In this document: positions 55,168 to 62,985 of the stretch, piece after piece
Numbering within the stretch: the first letter of the stretch is position 1
Layout of the letters: every line of letters starts with the position of its first letter
Source of the DNA: Clostridia bacterium
Lineage (GTDB): Bacteria > Bacillota > Clostridia > Lachnospirales > Anaerotignaceae
Direction of reading: 5' to 3'
Length of the DNA stretch: 64,000 nucleotides
NCBI GenBank assembly: GCA_910575055.1
Contig: CAJTDC010000001.1
Coordinates: 248,001-312,000, forward strand
Made by a program: the position numbers and the translations under genes
The notes under the pieces: model-generated
The model's input: the letters and a program-made list of their open reading frames with translations, nothing else
Database searches by the model: none
Told to the model about the DNA's origin: nothing

Positions 55168-55464
55168 TTATTCTGTTTCTTCCATAATTGTTTTAAATAA
55201 TTCTAATGATTTAGAAGGTATAAACTCTGTTATATCATACTGAGCAATTTGCTCTTTAAAAAATGGGTCTTCTTTTATAATTTGTTCTGCTTCTTGTTTT
55301 GTAGCACAATTACAAAGAATAATGCCTCCTGTTCGTGGAACTTTTCTTCCAGAACAAATAAATTTTTTGCTAGTATAATATTTTTCTAAATATTGGATAT
55401 GTTCTGGCAAAAACTGTTCTACATCTGAAATTGGTTTGACATAAGTTAAATTAAAAATAAACAT
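55168..55464 (-). CDS. YciI-like protein
   Basis: The chosen ATG (55464) is six bases after AGGAGG and gives MFIFNLTYVKPISDVEQFLPEHIQYLEKYY, 98 residues; the frame extends further upstream without a site. The ferredoxin-like YciI fold is seen in the His in PEHIQYLEKYY, the RTGGIILCN strand and IIKEDPFFKEQIAQYDI. YciI proteins are small dimeric enzymes or binding proteins of uncertain activity. The gene stands alone, with no visible partner. Confidence 0.88.
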   Translation of the reverse strand: MFIFNLTYVKPISDVEQFLPEHIQYLEKYYTSKKFICSGRKVPRTGGIILCNCATKQEAEQIIKEDPFFKEQIAQYDITEFIPSKSLELFKTIMEETE

Positions 55465-55560
55465 ATTAAACCTCCTAAAATACTCCTTACTTTTTACAAC
55501 AAAAATAGATTTATTGATAAACTGATTACTCAAACATAAATTAGATACATTTTATATCAT

Positions 55561-57849
55561 CTATGCTTCTTTATAGAAATTGATTAAACAACCAGAAAGT
55601 ATTATTTTTCTTTCGTCATCTGTCAAATCACCTAATTTTAATGTAAACTGTTTCATATCTTTTCCCACAACATAAGCAGTTACTTCTGATTGTTTTTGTA
55701 AAATGATATTACGTATATTTGGTATAAATATATAATCTCCATTTTCAAAAGGCAATTCTTTCTGCTCTAATAACAAAGGAAGCATACCCCAGTTAATGAG
55801 ATTGGAGCGATAACGTTTTGTAGCGTATTCGCTGGCGATGTTTGCCCAACCGCCCAATACTTTTTGACAGCTTGCAGCTTGTTCTCTTGCTGAACCATCG
55901 CCTGGTTTTACAGCATAAATAGTAGAGCCAATTCCTGTATCTTTTTCGTTAATGTCAAATTGTTTTTGTATAGTAGAAAATACTTCTTTTAATTCTTTAT
56001 AAACTTGTGTAGGAGCTTCTCCCGCAATACGTGCTTTTTCTGCTTTTTGTACTTCTTTTGCACGACCTACATAAGCAGGGTCTTTTCTGGACAATGTAAA
56101 TTCTGCCAAACCTAAAGGATTGGAACGATAAGAAGAAGTTTCTCCAGAAGGAATTAATTCATCTGTTGTTGTAACAGGGTCTGTAATAACAGATACTACT
56201 TTTAACAATATATTTTCTGTTAAATTGCTCATAGCAGGCCAGTCTGTAATATTAGGGCCAAATTTCAACTCTGTAGCATTGTCAGGTGTATTAAAACCAA
56301 AATAACAACGGTTTTTGTAAATTTCATTATTAAAATGATATTCTGGTTTAGTATAATTTATATCAAGTTCTGTTGCTGGTGTTAATTTTCCTTTATTCAC
56401 AGCAGTTGCTGCAATAGAACGAGCGTCCATTAAAGCTACAGAAGCAATTTGTCCATTTGTAATTTTAGAACCTTCTCTATTAGGGAAGTTTCTTGTAGAA
56501 TGACGAATACTTAAGCAGTTGTTTGCAGGTACATCTCCTGCACCAAAACAAGGACCACAAAAAGCTGAACGTACTGTTGCACCAGAAATCATAATATCTG
56601 CAATTGCTCCATTTTCTGTCAAGCTTACAAATACAGGTTGACTAGAAGGATATACACTAAGTGCAAATTCATCTGTACCAATAGAATGTCCTTTTAATAT
56701 ATCTCTTACATCACAAATATTTTCATAAGTGCCTCCAGCACAGCCAGCAATAACACCTTGTTCTACATATAAAGCACCATTTTTTACTTTATCTTTTAAT
56801 GTAAATGTAATTTTGTCACTGTCAAGCTGTTTTGCACCTGTTTTTTCTACTTCGTCCAATATATCCATTAAATTCGCATTCAGTTCTTCTATAGTGTATA
56901 CATTGCTTGGGTGAAAAGGCATAGCAATCATAGGACGTATTTTTGATAAATCTACTTCTATCATACCATCATAATAAGCAATGTTACCTGGTTGTTGTAA
57001 AGAAAATTCTTCTGCTCTACCGTGAATAGTATACCATTGTTTTACTTTATCATCTGTTTTCCATACAGAAGATAAACAAGTTGTTTCTGTTGTCATAACA
57101 TCAATACCATTGCGATAATCTACACTAATATTTTCAACGCCATCTCCAAAAAATTCCATAATTTTATTTTTTACATAACCTTTTTCAAATACAGCACCAA
57201 TAATAGCAAGTGCAACGTCTTGAGGGCCTACACCAGAAATAGGTTTTCCTGTCAAATAAACACCTACTACTTGAGGGCGGTCAATATCATATGTTTTACA
57301 CAAAAGTTGTTTTACTAATTCAGGGCCACCTTCTCCTATTGCCATAGTACCTAATGCACCATAACGTGTATGGCTGTCTGAGCCTAATATCATTTTACCT
57401 ACACCACTCATCATTTCTCTCATATATTGATGAATAACAGCTTGATGTGCTGGAACATAGATACCACCGTATTTTTTAGCACAAGATAAACCAAATAAAT
57501 GGTCATCTTCATTTATAGTACCACCTACAGCACAAAGAGAATTGTGGCAGTTTGTTAATACATAAGGCATAGGAAATTTTTCCAAACCACTTGCACGAGC
57601 AGTTTGTACAATACCAACATAAGTAATATCGTGAGAAGCCATTCTGTCAAAACGAATTTTTAAATGCTCCATATTATCTGACGTGTTGTGATTTTTTAAT
57701 ATGCTATAAGCTATAGTGTTTTGAGAGGCTTCTTTTTTAGAAGGAGCATTTCCCAATTTTTGCTGTAATATTGCAGCAGCATTTTCATCATCTGCTATAA
57801 TTTCATTTCCATTTAATAAATATGCACCAGTGTCATAAAGTTTTATCAT
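55561..57849 (-). CDS. Aconitase-family hydratase with divergent cluster motif
   Basis: This 762-residue protein has the aconitase layout, with [22 protein letters not shown] (about 154-175), the [4Fe-4S] cysteines Cys370, Cys431 and Cys434, and a swivel domain. The first cysteine lies in [11 protein letters not shown] instead of the usual GSCTN motif, and the second region reads [12 protein letters not shown]. It is closest in my memory to E. coli YbhJ-type hydratases rather than to aconitase A or B or to the two-subunit isopropylmalate isomerase. The substrate is unknown. Confidence 0.85.
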   Translation of the reverse strand: MIKLYDTGAYLLNGNEIIADDENAAAILQQKLGNAPSKKEASQNTIAYSILKNHNTSDNMEHLKIRFDRMASHDITYVGIVQTARASGLEKFPMPYVLTNCHNSLCAVGGTINEDDHLFGLSCAKKYGGIYVPAHQAVIHQYMREMMSGVGKMILGSDSHTRYGALGTMAIGEGGPELVKQLLCKTYDIDRPQVVGVYLTGKPISGVGPQDVALAIIGAVFEKGYVKNKIMEFFGDGVENISVDYRNGIDVMTTETTCLSSVWKTDDKVKQWYTIHGRAEEFSLQQPGNIAYYDGMIEVDLSKIRPMIAMPFHPSNVYTIEELNANLMDILDEVEKTGAKQLDSDKITFTLKDKVKNGALYVEQGVIAGCAGGTYENICDVRDILKGHSIGTDEFALSVYPSSQPVFVSLTENGAIADIMISGATVRSAFCGPCFGAGDVPANNCLSIRHSTRNFPNREGSKITNGQIASVALMDARSIAATAVNKGKLTPATELDINYTKPEYHFNNEIYKNRCYFGFNTPDNATELKFGPNITDWPAMSNLTENILLKVVSVITDPVTTTDELIPSGETSSYRSNPLGLAEFTLSRKDPAYVGRAKEVQKAEKARIAGEAPTQVYKELKEVFSTIQKQFDINEKDTGIGSTIYAVKPGDGSAREQAASCQKVLGGWANIASEYATKRYRSNLINWGMLPLLLEQKELPFENGDYIFIPNIRNIILQKQSEVTAYVVGKDMKQFTLKLGDLTDDERKIILSGCLINFYKEA

Positions 57850-58000
57850 TTTTTTGTTTCCTCCTTTGTCTGAAAATGATATGTTTTATTATAGAGAAAT
57901 TGCTGTCGTTTGTAAATAGAAAACAGTTTTTACTGTATATTGTCATTCTGTACCATACTGTGCTAAAATAATGCCATTATAATATAAGGAGGACGCTTTT

Positions 58001-58180
58001 ATGGGACGTTTCAAAAAAGTTTATAATCAAGGTGTCATTAATAATGCCGAAATTTGGGTAGATACTGTAACAGGTATTAATTATCTTTTTCTGGCTTCTG
58101 GCAATGTAGGCGGAATTACACCACTTTTAGATGAAAATGGAAAACCTATTATAACAAAACAAAATGAAAAAAAGGAATAA
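58001..58180 (+). CDS. DUF6440 family small protein
   Basis: This 59-residue protein has an ATG eight bases after AAGGAGG (57986-57992). It reads MGRFKKVYNQGVINNAEIWV, then DTVTGINYLFLASGNVGGIT and PLLDENGKPIITKQ. The pattern of a strand, a DxxTGxxYLF turn, a GGITPLLD strand and GKP matches DUF6440, small Clostridia proteins of unknown function. It has its own terminator, so it is an independent gene. Confidence 0.85.
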   Translation: MGRFKKVYNQGVINNAEIWVDTVTGINYLFLASGNVGGITPLLDENGKPIITKQNEKKE

Positions 58181-58181
58181 T

Positions 58182-58230
58182 AAAAAAGGTGTTTCCAAAG
58201 CTATGGCATAACTTTTGGAACACCTTTTTT
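58182..58230. terminator. Bidirectional terminator
   Basis: AAAAAAGGTGTT (58182-58193) pairs with AACACCTTTTTT (58219-58230) and the inner CCAAAG with CTTTTGG, with small bulges. It lies between the DUF6440 gene and the convergent spoIIQ gene. Confidence 0.85.
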
Positions 58231-58308
58231 ATATAGGGAGTTTTTTTATATATTATCTATAACAGATAATATGCTATTGTAATAAGCGATGTTTATTTAT
58301 GGTATTTT

Positions 58309-59079
58309 TTATTCTGTTACATTACTTTTAGGGTCAACTTTAATGCCATCTTTTGCAATAGAAAAGTCTACGTGTTCTCCTAATGCAACACTATATTTTG
58401 TAGGCTCTGCTACAAAACCAATTTCTTGCCCTTTTTTTACTTTGTCGCCCTCTTTGACTACTACATCCTCTTGTAATTGGCTGTATGTAGTCTGCCAGCC
58501 GTTGTCGTGATTGATTACCACGGTAATGCCTCTTTCATCATCTGTTTTAATACTTTCTACTGTACCATCTTCAGAAGCCTTTACTGCTTCTCCTTTTTTA
58601 GCACCAATAGAAATATGGTCATTTGTACGATATTGGTCTAATGTGGCATCATATATTGCATGGTCTGCACTATAATCCATTACAATATTGCCTGCCAAAG
58701 GCATTGCAAAAAGTGGTTCATTTTCAAAAATGCCTGCTTGTTCTGTATTTTGTTGTTGTGTCACATTTTGTTCTGTATTTTGTTGTTGTGTTGTATCAGC
58801 AGTTTGTAATGGTTCTGTCTGTTGTGTTGATACATCGGCAGTTTGTTGTTGTGCTTCTTCTAAAATTTCTGCTTCTCTTTGTGCAACTGCTTCTTCTAAT
58901 GCTGGTGTATTGTTTACAATAACTTGATGTGCAGTTTGATGTCTAGCTTGTTCTGTTGTCTGAGAGGGTGTTGTAGATGGTTCTGTATTTCTATTTCTGC
59001 CAGCAAAATAATAAATTCCTCCAGCAATTACCACAACAGCAAGACACCCCCACAGTATACGGTAATAATTTTTGTTCAT
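58309..59079 (-). CDS. spoIIQ: SpoIIQ-like LytM-domain protein with degenerate metal site
   Basis: SpoIIQ is the forespore membrane half of the channel with SpoIIIAH. The start chosen is the ATG at 59079, six bases after GGAGGTG (MNKNYYRILWGCLAVVV), giving 256 residues: one membrane helix, a Gln/Thr-rich linker with QQNTEQ repeats (about 75-120), and a C-terminal LytM domain. The zinc ligands seem lost: the HxGxD motif reads NDHIS before IGAKKG, and the HxH motif reads HVD in GEHVDFSI. So it is probably not an active endopeptidase. spoIID is directly upstream. Confidence 0.88.
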   Translation of the reverse strand: MNKNYYRILWGCLAVVVIAGGIYYFAGRNRNTEPSTTPSQTTEQARHQTAHQVIVNNTPALEEAVAQREAEILEEAQQQTADVSTQQTEPLQTADTTQQQNTEQNVTQQQNTEQAGIFENEPLFAMPLAGNIVMDYSADHAIYDATLDQYRTNDHISIGAKKGEAVKASEDGTVESIKTDDERGITVVINHDNGWQTTYSQLQEDVVVKEGDKVKKGQEIGFVAEPTKYSVALGEHVDFSIAKDGIKVDPKSNVTE

Positions 59080-59156
59080 GTGTAACACCTCCAGCAATAG
59101 TATTGCCCGAAAGAAATACTTTTTATTCATATTATTTATCACATCATTTATAGAAA

Positions 59157-60110
59157 TTAAACAGGAGGTGTGTAGTTAGAAAAAGAAATGCCTGTATAGT
59201 AATGTTGTAGTATTTCATGATATGTTTTTCCCTCTTTTGCCATAAATTCTGCACCATATTGGCTCATACCTGCACCATGACCATATCCTTTTGTTGTAAA
59301 TACTATAGTGTTGTTTTGTATACTTACTGTAAAATTACTGCTACGTAAATTTAATATTTCTCTTATCTCCCTACCTGTAAGCGTTTTATTGCCTATTTGT
59401 ATTTTTTGTACATATCCTGCAGGGGTATGGCTTAATATTTTTATTTGATTGTTATCTAATGAAAAGTCTTTATAGTGATTAGAAAAACGCTTTATCAGTT
59501 CATCATAAGTATAGGAAATACTTTTTTCAAAATCAGGAGCATTTTTATCTAAACTGCTATCTACACTTTTTAAGTAAGGAATTTCCTGTTCCCATACATT
59601 TTCAGCATCTTCTGTTTTGCCTGCACTTTCTGAATGAAATACTGCTAATATTGGTTCATTGTCATATACCATAATCTCCCCTTTTGTCTGTTCTACTGCA
59701 TTGCTTATTTTATTATAATATTCTGTAAAATGTTCTCCCCATTTTTGTTTCATTTCTTCTACTGTAATATATGCTTGTCCTATATCATAAGGTACAGCAT
59801 TAGAATTATTTTCATACATTTTTCTTGCAGCATAAGTACGTGCAGAAACAGCTTGTGCTTTGAGTGCTTCTGTTTGGAATAAAGCAGGCATTTCTGCTGC
59901 TACAACACCCTTAATATATGCTTCAAAATCAGAAGAAGTTCGTATAATTTCAGGAGTAGCAATTTCTGACTTTTGTTCTTCATTTTGTTGTAGTATTTGT
60001 GTTTGTTGTTGTTTTTGTAAGTGATAGGAACAATATGTAATCAATGCAGGTAACACTATCATAGCAACAATAATATAAATAAAAATCATTGAAAATATTT
60101 TTTTTACCAA
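59157..60110 (-). CDS. spoIID: Stage II sporulation protein D, lytic transglycosylase
   Basis: SpoIID degrades septal peptidoglycan during engulfment, together with SpoIIM and SpoIIP. The 317-residue protein has an N-terminal membrane helix (about 5-28), the catalytic-region motif VVAAEMPALFQTEALKAQAVSARTYA (the Glu of AAEMP is the catalytic candidate), and the C-terminal motif TKGYGHGAGMSQYGAEFMAK. It sits 78 bp before spoIIQ; the two are often neighbours in Clostridia. Confidence 0.94.
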   Translation of the reverse strand: MVKKIFSMIFIYIIVAMIVLPALITYCSYHLQKQQQTQILQQNEEQKSEIATPEIIRTSSDFEAYIKGVVAAEMPALFQTEALKAQAVSARTYAARKMYENNSNAVPYDIGQAYITVEEMKQKWGEHFTEYYNKISNAVEQTKGEIMVYDNEPILAVFHSESAGKTEDAENVWEQEIPYLKSVDSSLDKNAPDFEKSISYTYDELIKRFSNHYKDFSLDNNQIKILSHTPAGYVQKIQIGNKTLTGREIREILNLRSSNFTVSIQNNTIVFTTKGYGHGAGMSQYGAEFMAKEGKTYHEILQHYYTGISFSNYTPPV

Positions 60111-60131
60111 AAAAACACACCCTTTCTATAT

Positions 60132-60160
60132 ATTATATGATATAGTAGTGTGTTCCATAC
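60132..60160 (-). promoter_or_regulatory. Possible sigma-E-type promoter of spoIID
   Basis: On the minus strand CATATAAT (60132-60139) resembles the sigma-E -10 (CATACAAT), and GTATGG (60155-60160) is a weak -35 at about 15 bp. spoIID in B. subtilis is read by sigma-E. The match is modest. Confidence 0.35.
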
Positions 60161-60238
60161 AAAAAAGTACTTTATGTTATTTTATAATTTTTTTATAAAA
60201 ATTTCACATTGATAAAATATAAATTGCATAAAAAAATA

Positions 60239-60265
60239 GCTGACCTCACAAAACAGTGAGGCAGC
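60239..60265 (-). terminator. Terminator of the small membrane protein gene
   Basis: GCTG and CCTCAC (60239-60249, one bulged A) pair with GTGAGG and CAGC (60256-60265). On the minus strand the stem is followed by TATTTTTTTATG. Confidence 0.85.
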
Positions 60266-60276
60266 ATAATGATGTT

Positions 60277-60474
60277 TTATTTCTTTTTTAATATGACCGC
60301 TACAGCACCTATAAATGAAAGTAGCACTAAACCAGCAGTTACAATAAAATATTTTTGCTGTTCTTCTTTTGTTACATAAACGCCTTCATATGGGTCTTCG
60401 TAAATATCTCTTTGTGCTACTCTGTAATGTCTTCTTGTATTTTCGTAAGAATGTCTTTTTGTATTTTCTCTCAT
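60277..60474 (-). CDS. Small basic protein with one C-terminal membrane helix
   Basis: This 65-residue protein has a charged, His/Arg-rich N-terminal part (RENTKRHSYENTRRHYRVAQ) with a near-repeat of the phrase RHxYENT, an acidic middle (YEDPYEGVYVTKEEQQ) and one membrane helix (about 43-61) ending in KKK. It is tail-anchored, with the bulk in the cytoplasm. I do not recognise it. A ribosome binding site (GGAAAGGA) and its own terminator support the gene. Confidence 0.65.
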   Translation of the reverse strand: MRENTKRHSYENTRRHYRVAQRDIYEDPYEGVYVTKEEQQKYFIVTAGLVLLSFIGAVAVILKKK

Positions 60475-60615
60475 AAATTACCAAATCCTTTCCAAATATA
60501 AAATGTTTACTATAATATTATAGTATATTCTGCAATGCTACAATAAGTATATGTAGTATACCACAATTTTATCAAAAACAGAATAGCATTTTAAAAGCAT
60601 ACCAAAATTTTATGA

Positions 60616-60644
60616 TTATAAAATATAAAAATGATATCATACTA
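60616..60644 (+). promoter_or_regulatory. Forespore (sigma-G/F-type) promoter of the YhcN/YlaJ gene
   Basis: CATACTA (60638-60644) is a perfect match to the sigma-G -10 consensus, and TTATA (60616-60620) is a near match to the -35 (GHATR) with 17-bp spacing. The gene downstream encodes a sporulation lipoprotein that is forespore-expressed in B. subtilis. Confidence 0.5.
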
Positions 60645-60682
60645 ATTTTAATATGATTAATCAAACAAGGGGCTGAAAGAAT

Positions 60683-61075
60683 ATGAAAAAAATAATACTT
60701 GCTATATTTTGCTTTACAATATTACTTTGTGGCTGTCAATCTCGTACACTTCAAAATAATATTTCTCAAATACGTATTGCAAAAGCGGCAGAATTAGAAC
60801 AACAAAAAACAAAAACGCAAAGAGCACAAGAAATTAAAAATAATTTATTGCAGTTAGAAGAAATACAAAGTGCTGCGGTCATTATAGAAGGAAAAACTGC
60901 ACTAATAGGACTACGTTTAAAACAAGCATCTCAAAAAGATGTTGTTAGACTAAAAGCAGAAGCAGATATATTAGCAAAACAAGCAGATGATAGTATTGAT
61001 GGAACAGCTATTACGGCAAATGAAAATATTACAGCTATGATAGAAAAAATGGAAAAAGAGAGAGAACTGTCATAA
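60683..61075 (+). CDS. YhcN/YlaJ family sporulation lipoprotein
   Basis: This 130-residue lipoprotein has a signal peptide ending LLCGCQS, so the Cys of the lipobox is about residue 18. The mature part carries the family strand IQSAAVIIEGKTALIGLRLK followed by two helices. Homologues in Bacillus (YhcN, YlaJ) are spore inner-membrane or coat-associated lipoproteins affecting germination or resistance. The CATACTA promoter upstream fits forespore production. Separate from the padR operon. Confidence 0.85.
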   Translation: MKKIILAIFCFTILLCGCQSRTLQNNISQIRIAKAAELEQQKTKTQRAQEIKNNLLQLEEIQSAAVIIEGKTALIGLRLKQASQKDVVRLKAEADILAKQADDSIDGTAITANENITAMIEKMEKERELS

Positions 61076-61106
61076 ATTTGCTGTAAAAATATTGTCAAAT
61101 ATTGTA

Positions 61107-61157
61107 TTGACATATATAGATAATCAATATATATTATATATAGATAATCGATATATA
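61107..61157 (+). promoter_or_regulatory. padR promoter with two 22-bp direct-repeat operators
   Basis: TTGACA (61107-61112) and TATATT (61130-61135) are 17 bp apart. Two copies of a 22-bp element (61112-61133 and 61136-61157, 21 of 22 identical, period 24 bp) with the core GATAATC then ATATATA overlap the -10 and the transcription start. This is a good arrangement for autorepression by the PadR protein encoded just downstream. Confidence 0.75.
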
Positions 61158-61172
61158 ATAGGAGGAAATATT

Positions 61173-61517
61173 ATGGCAATTGATAAAAGTTTATTAACAG
61201 GTTCTACAACAATGCTTCTGTTGAAATTATTAGAGGAAAAAGATATGTATGGTTATATGATGATAGAAGAATTGTCAAAAAAGTCAGATGATACTTTTTC
61301 ATTAAAAGCTGGTACACTTTATCCTTTGCTTCATGCTATGGAAGAAAAAGGACTTGTAACATCTTATGAAGCAAACAGCGAGAGCGGCAGACAAAGAAAA
61401 TATTACAGTATTACCAAAAAAGGAAAAGGACATCTCAAAGAGAAAAAACAAGAATGGAAACAATATAGCTCTGCGGTAGATAAAGTATTGAAGGGAGGTG
61501 CAACATTTGCTTACTAA
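61173..61517 (+). CDS. PadR family transcriptional regulator
   Basis: The frame starts at 61092, but AGGAGG lies just before the ATG at 61173 (MAIDKSLLTGSTTMLLL), giving 114 residues. The winged helix is complete: LLEEKDMYGYMMIEELSKKS, then FSLKAGTLYPLLHAMEEKGLV and GRQRKYYSITKKGKGHL. PadR repressors are released by small molecules and often control the gene next to them. Its 3' end overlaps the following gene by 11 bases. Confidence 0.94.
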   Translation: MAIDKSLLTGSTTMLLLKLLEEKDMYGYMMIEELSKKSDDTFSLKAGTLYPLLHAMEEKGLVTSYEANSESGRQRKYYSITKKGKGHLKEKKQEWKQYSSAVDKVLKGGATFAY

Positions 61518-62985
61518 CATAAAAAACTATTTAGATACTGTTTGTGAACAAATTCGCTTTGAAAAGGCTCATATTTTTGTCAAAAAAGAATTGCAAGACC
61601 ATATTATTGACCAAACAGACGCTTTGATAGAGCAAGGTATTGAAAAAGAAATTGCGGTTCAAAAAGCCATTGCAGAAATGGGTGACCCAGTATTAGTAGG
61701 TACGGAATTAGACAGAGTGCACCGCCCTAAATTGAAATGGAGTTTTATATTATTTGTGATACTATTTTCTATTGCTAATTTTGCTTTGAAGTGTATCATA
61801 TTGCCACAAAATGTAGAAGCAGGTATGCCTATTATCAAAATAATAATTAGAACTATAATAGGTATTTTGACAAGCACTATTACAATGATACTATTTTATA
61901 AAATTGATTTTACAATATTAGCAAATCGCTCTCGCAAAATCTATATTTATTATGTATTACTTATGGGATTTTTATATGTTTATGGAGTAAGCTATGGTCT
62001 TGAGTATAAAAGTCATATATTTTTATTTGGTTTTATGATGCCACCTTTGATATATCTTTTTCCTGTAATACTAGCAGGATTATTGTATGATTGTAGAGGA
62101 AAGTCTTATATTGCAATATTAATGTGTGCTACTTCTATATTACCTCCTGCCTTTTTTTCTACTTGTATTGTAGCAAATACAACTGCTACTGTTATCATTG
62201 CTGGTATTAGTTTTATATTGATACTATGTGCTATATGTAAAGGCTGGTTTGCTGTAAGCAAGCGAAATATTTTATTGTTACTTTTTGTACTTATGGTACT
62301 AATGGGTATACTTTTTTGCTTTTTGTTACCTGGTATTATTTACAGAATAAGTAAACTACATATTGCTATAAAAGACATTGATACCGATTGGACAAGGAAT
62401 ATATTACAGCATAATGTAAAAGGAGCAGTTTTGTTTGGAGAGGGAAATTCATTTTCTTTTTATACAAATGATGGAATATTTAGACAAATGACACCTACTA
62501 CACAATATTTAGGTACAGAATACTTTGTAAATTATGCCTTGCATTATTTCGGCTGGATTGCTTTTATATTGTTTTTAGCAATATATGTGTTTTTTGTAAT
62601 AAAAGGTTTTATACTTACTCATAAACAAAAAAGTCAACTAGGTTTTATGACCGCATTTGCTATACTTTTAACAATATCTATTATAGCAGTTTGGAATATT
62701 GCTTGTACAAGCGGCTATTTTATATATATTAACCCTTTGGAATTACCTTTCTTTTCAAGTGCAAGCACTATAAACACAGTATATTGTATTTTAATGGGAA
62801 TATTGCTTTCTGTATTTAGAACGGGAAAATATACCAATGATGAAATAATAGACTATAATAATGCAGCACAAAAAAGCAGTTTTTGTGAATTTGAAAACAG
62901 TACAAAAGAATTTACAATTACAATTCATTTGAAAAAAAGGCGAAAAAAAGCAAAACTGCAAAAAGGGGAGGATTTATTTGAATGA
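61507..62985 (+). CDS. Permease-prefix/HAAS-like domain fused to SEDS (FtsW/RodA)-like membrane body
   Basis: The start is a TTG at 61507, eight bases after GGGAGG and inside the end of padR, giving 492 residues. The first 80 residues form a helical domain (LDTVCEQIRFEKAHIFVKKELQDHI, then IAEMGDPVLVGTELDRVHRP) typical of permease-prefix or HAAS domains. The rest is about ten membrane helices. The late block MTPTTQYLGTEYFVNYALHYFGW and the loop VLFGEGN resemble SEDS proteins (FtsW/RodA/SpoVE), with Glu where SEDS usually has Asp in the tDFIFA motif. Polymerase activity is therefore uncertain. Confidence 0.78.
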   Translation: MLTNIKNYLDTVCEQIRFEKAHIFVKKELQDHIIDQTDALIEQGIEKEIAVQKAIAEMGDPVLVGTELDRVHRPKLKWSFILFVILFSIANFALKCIILPQNVEAGMPIIKIIIRTIIGILTSTITMILFYKIDFTILANRSRKIYIYYVLLMGFLYVYGVSYGLEYKSHIFLFGFMMPPLIYLFPVILAGLLYDCRGKSYIAILMCATSILPPAFFSTCIVANTTATVIIAGISFILILCAICKGWFAVSKRNILLLLFVLMVLMGILFCFLLPGIIYRISKLHIAIKDIDTDWTRNILQHNVKGAVLFGEGNSFSFYTNDGIFRQMTPTTQYLGTEYFVNYALHYFGWIAFILFLAIYVFFVIKGFILTHKQKSQLGFMTAFAILLTISIIAVWNIACTSGYFIYINPLELPFFSSASTINTVYCILMGILLSVFRTGKYTNDEIIDYNNAAQKSSFCEFENSTKEFTITIHLKKRRKKAKLQKGEDLFE

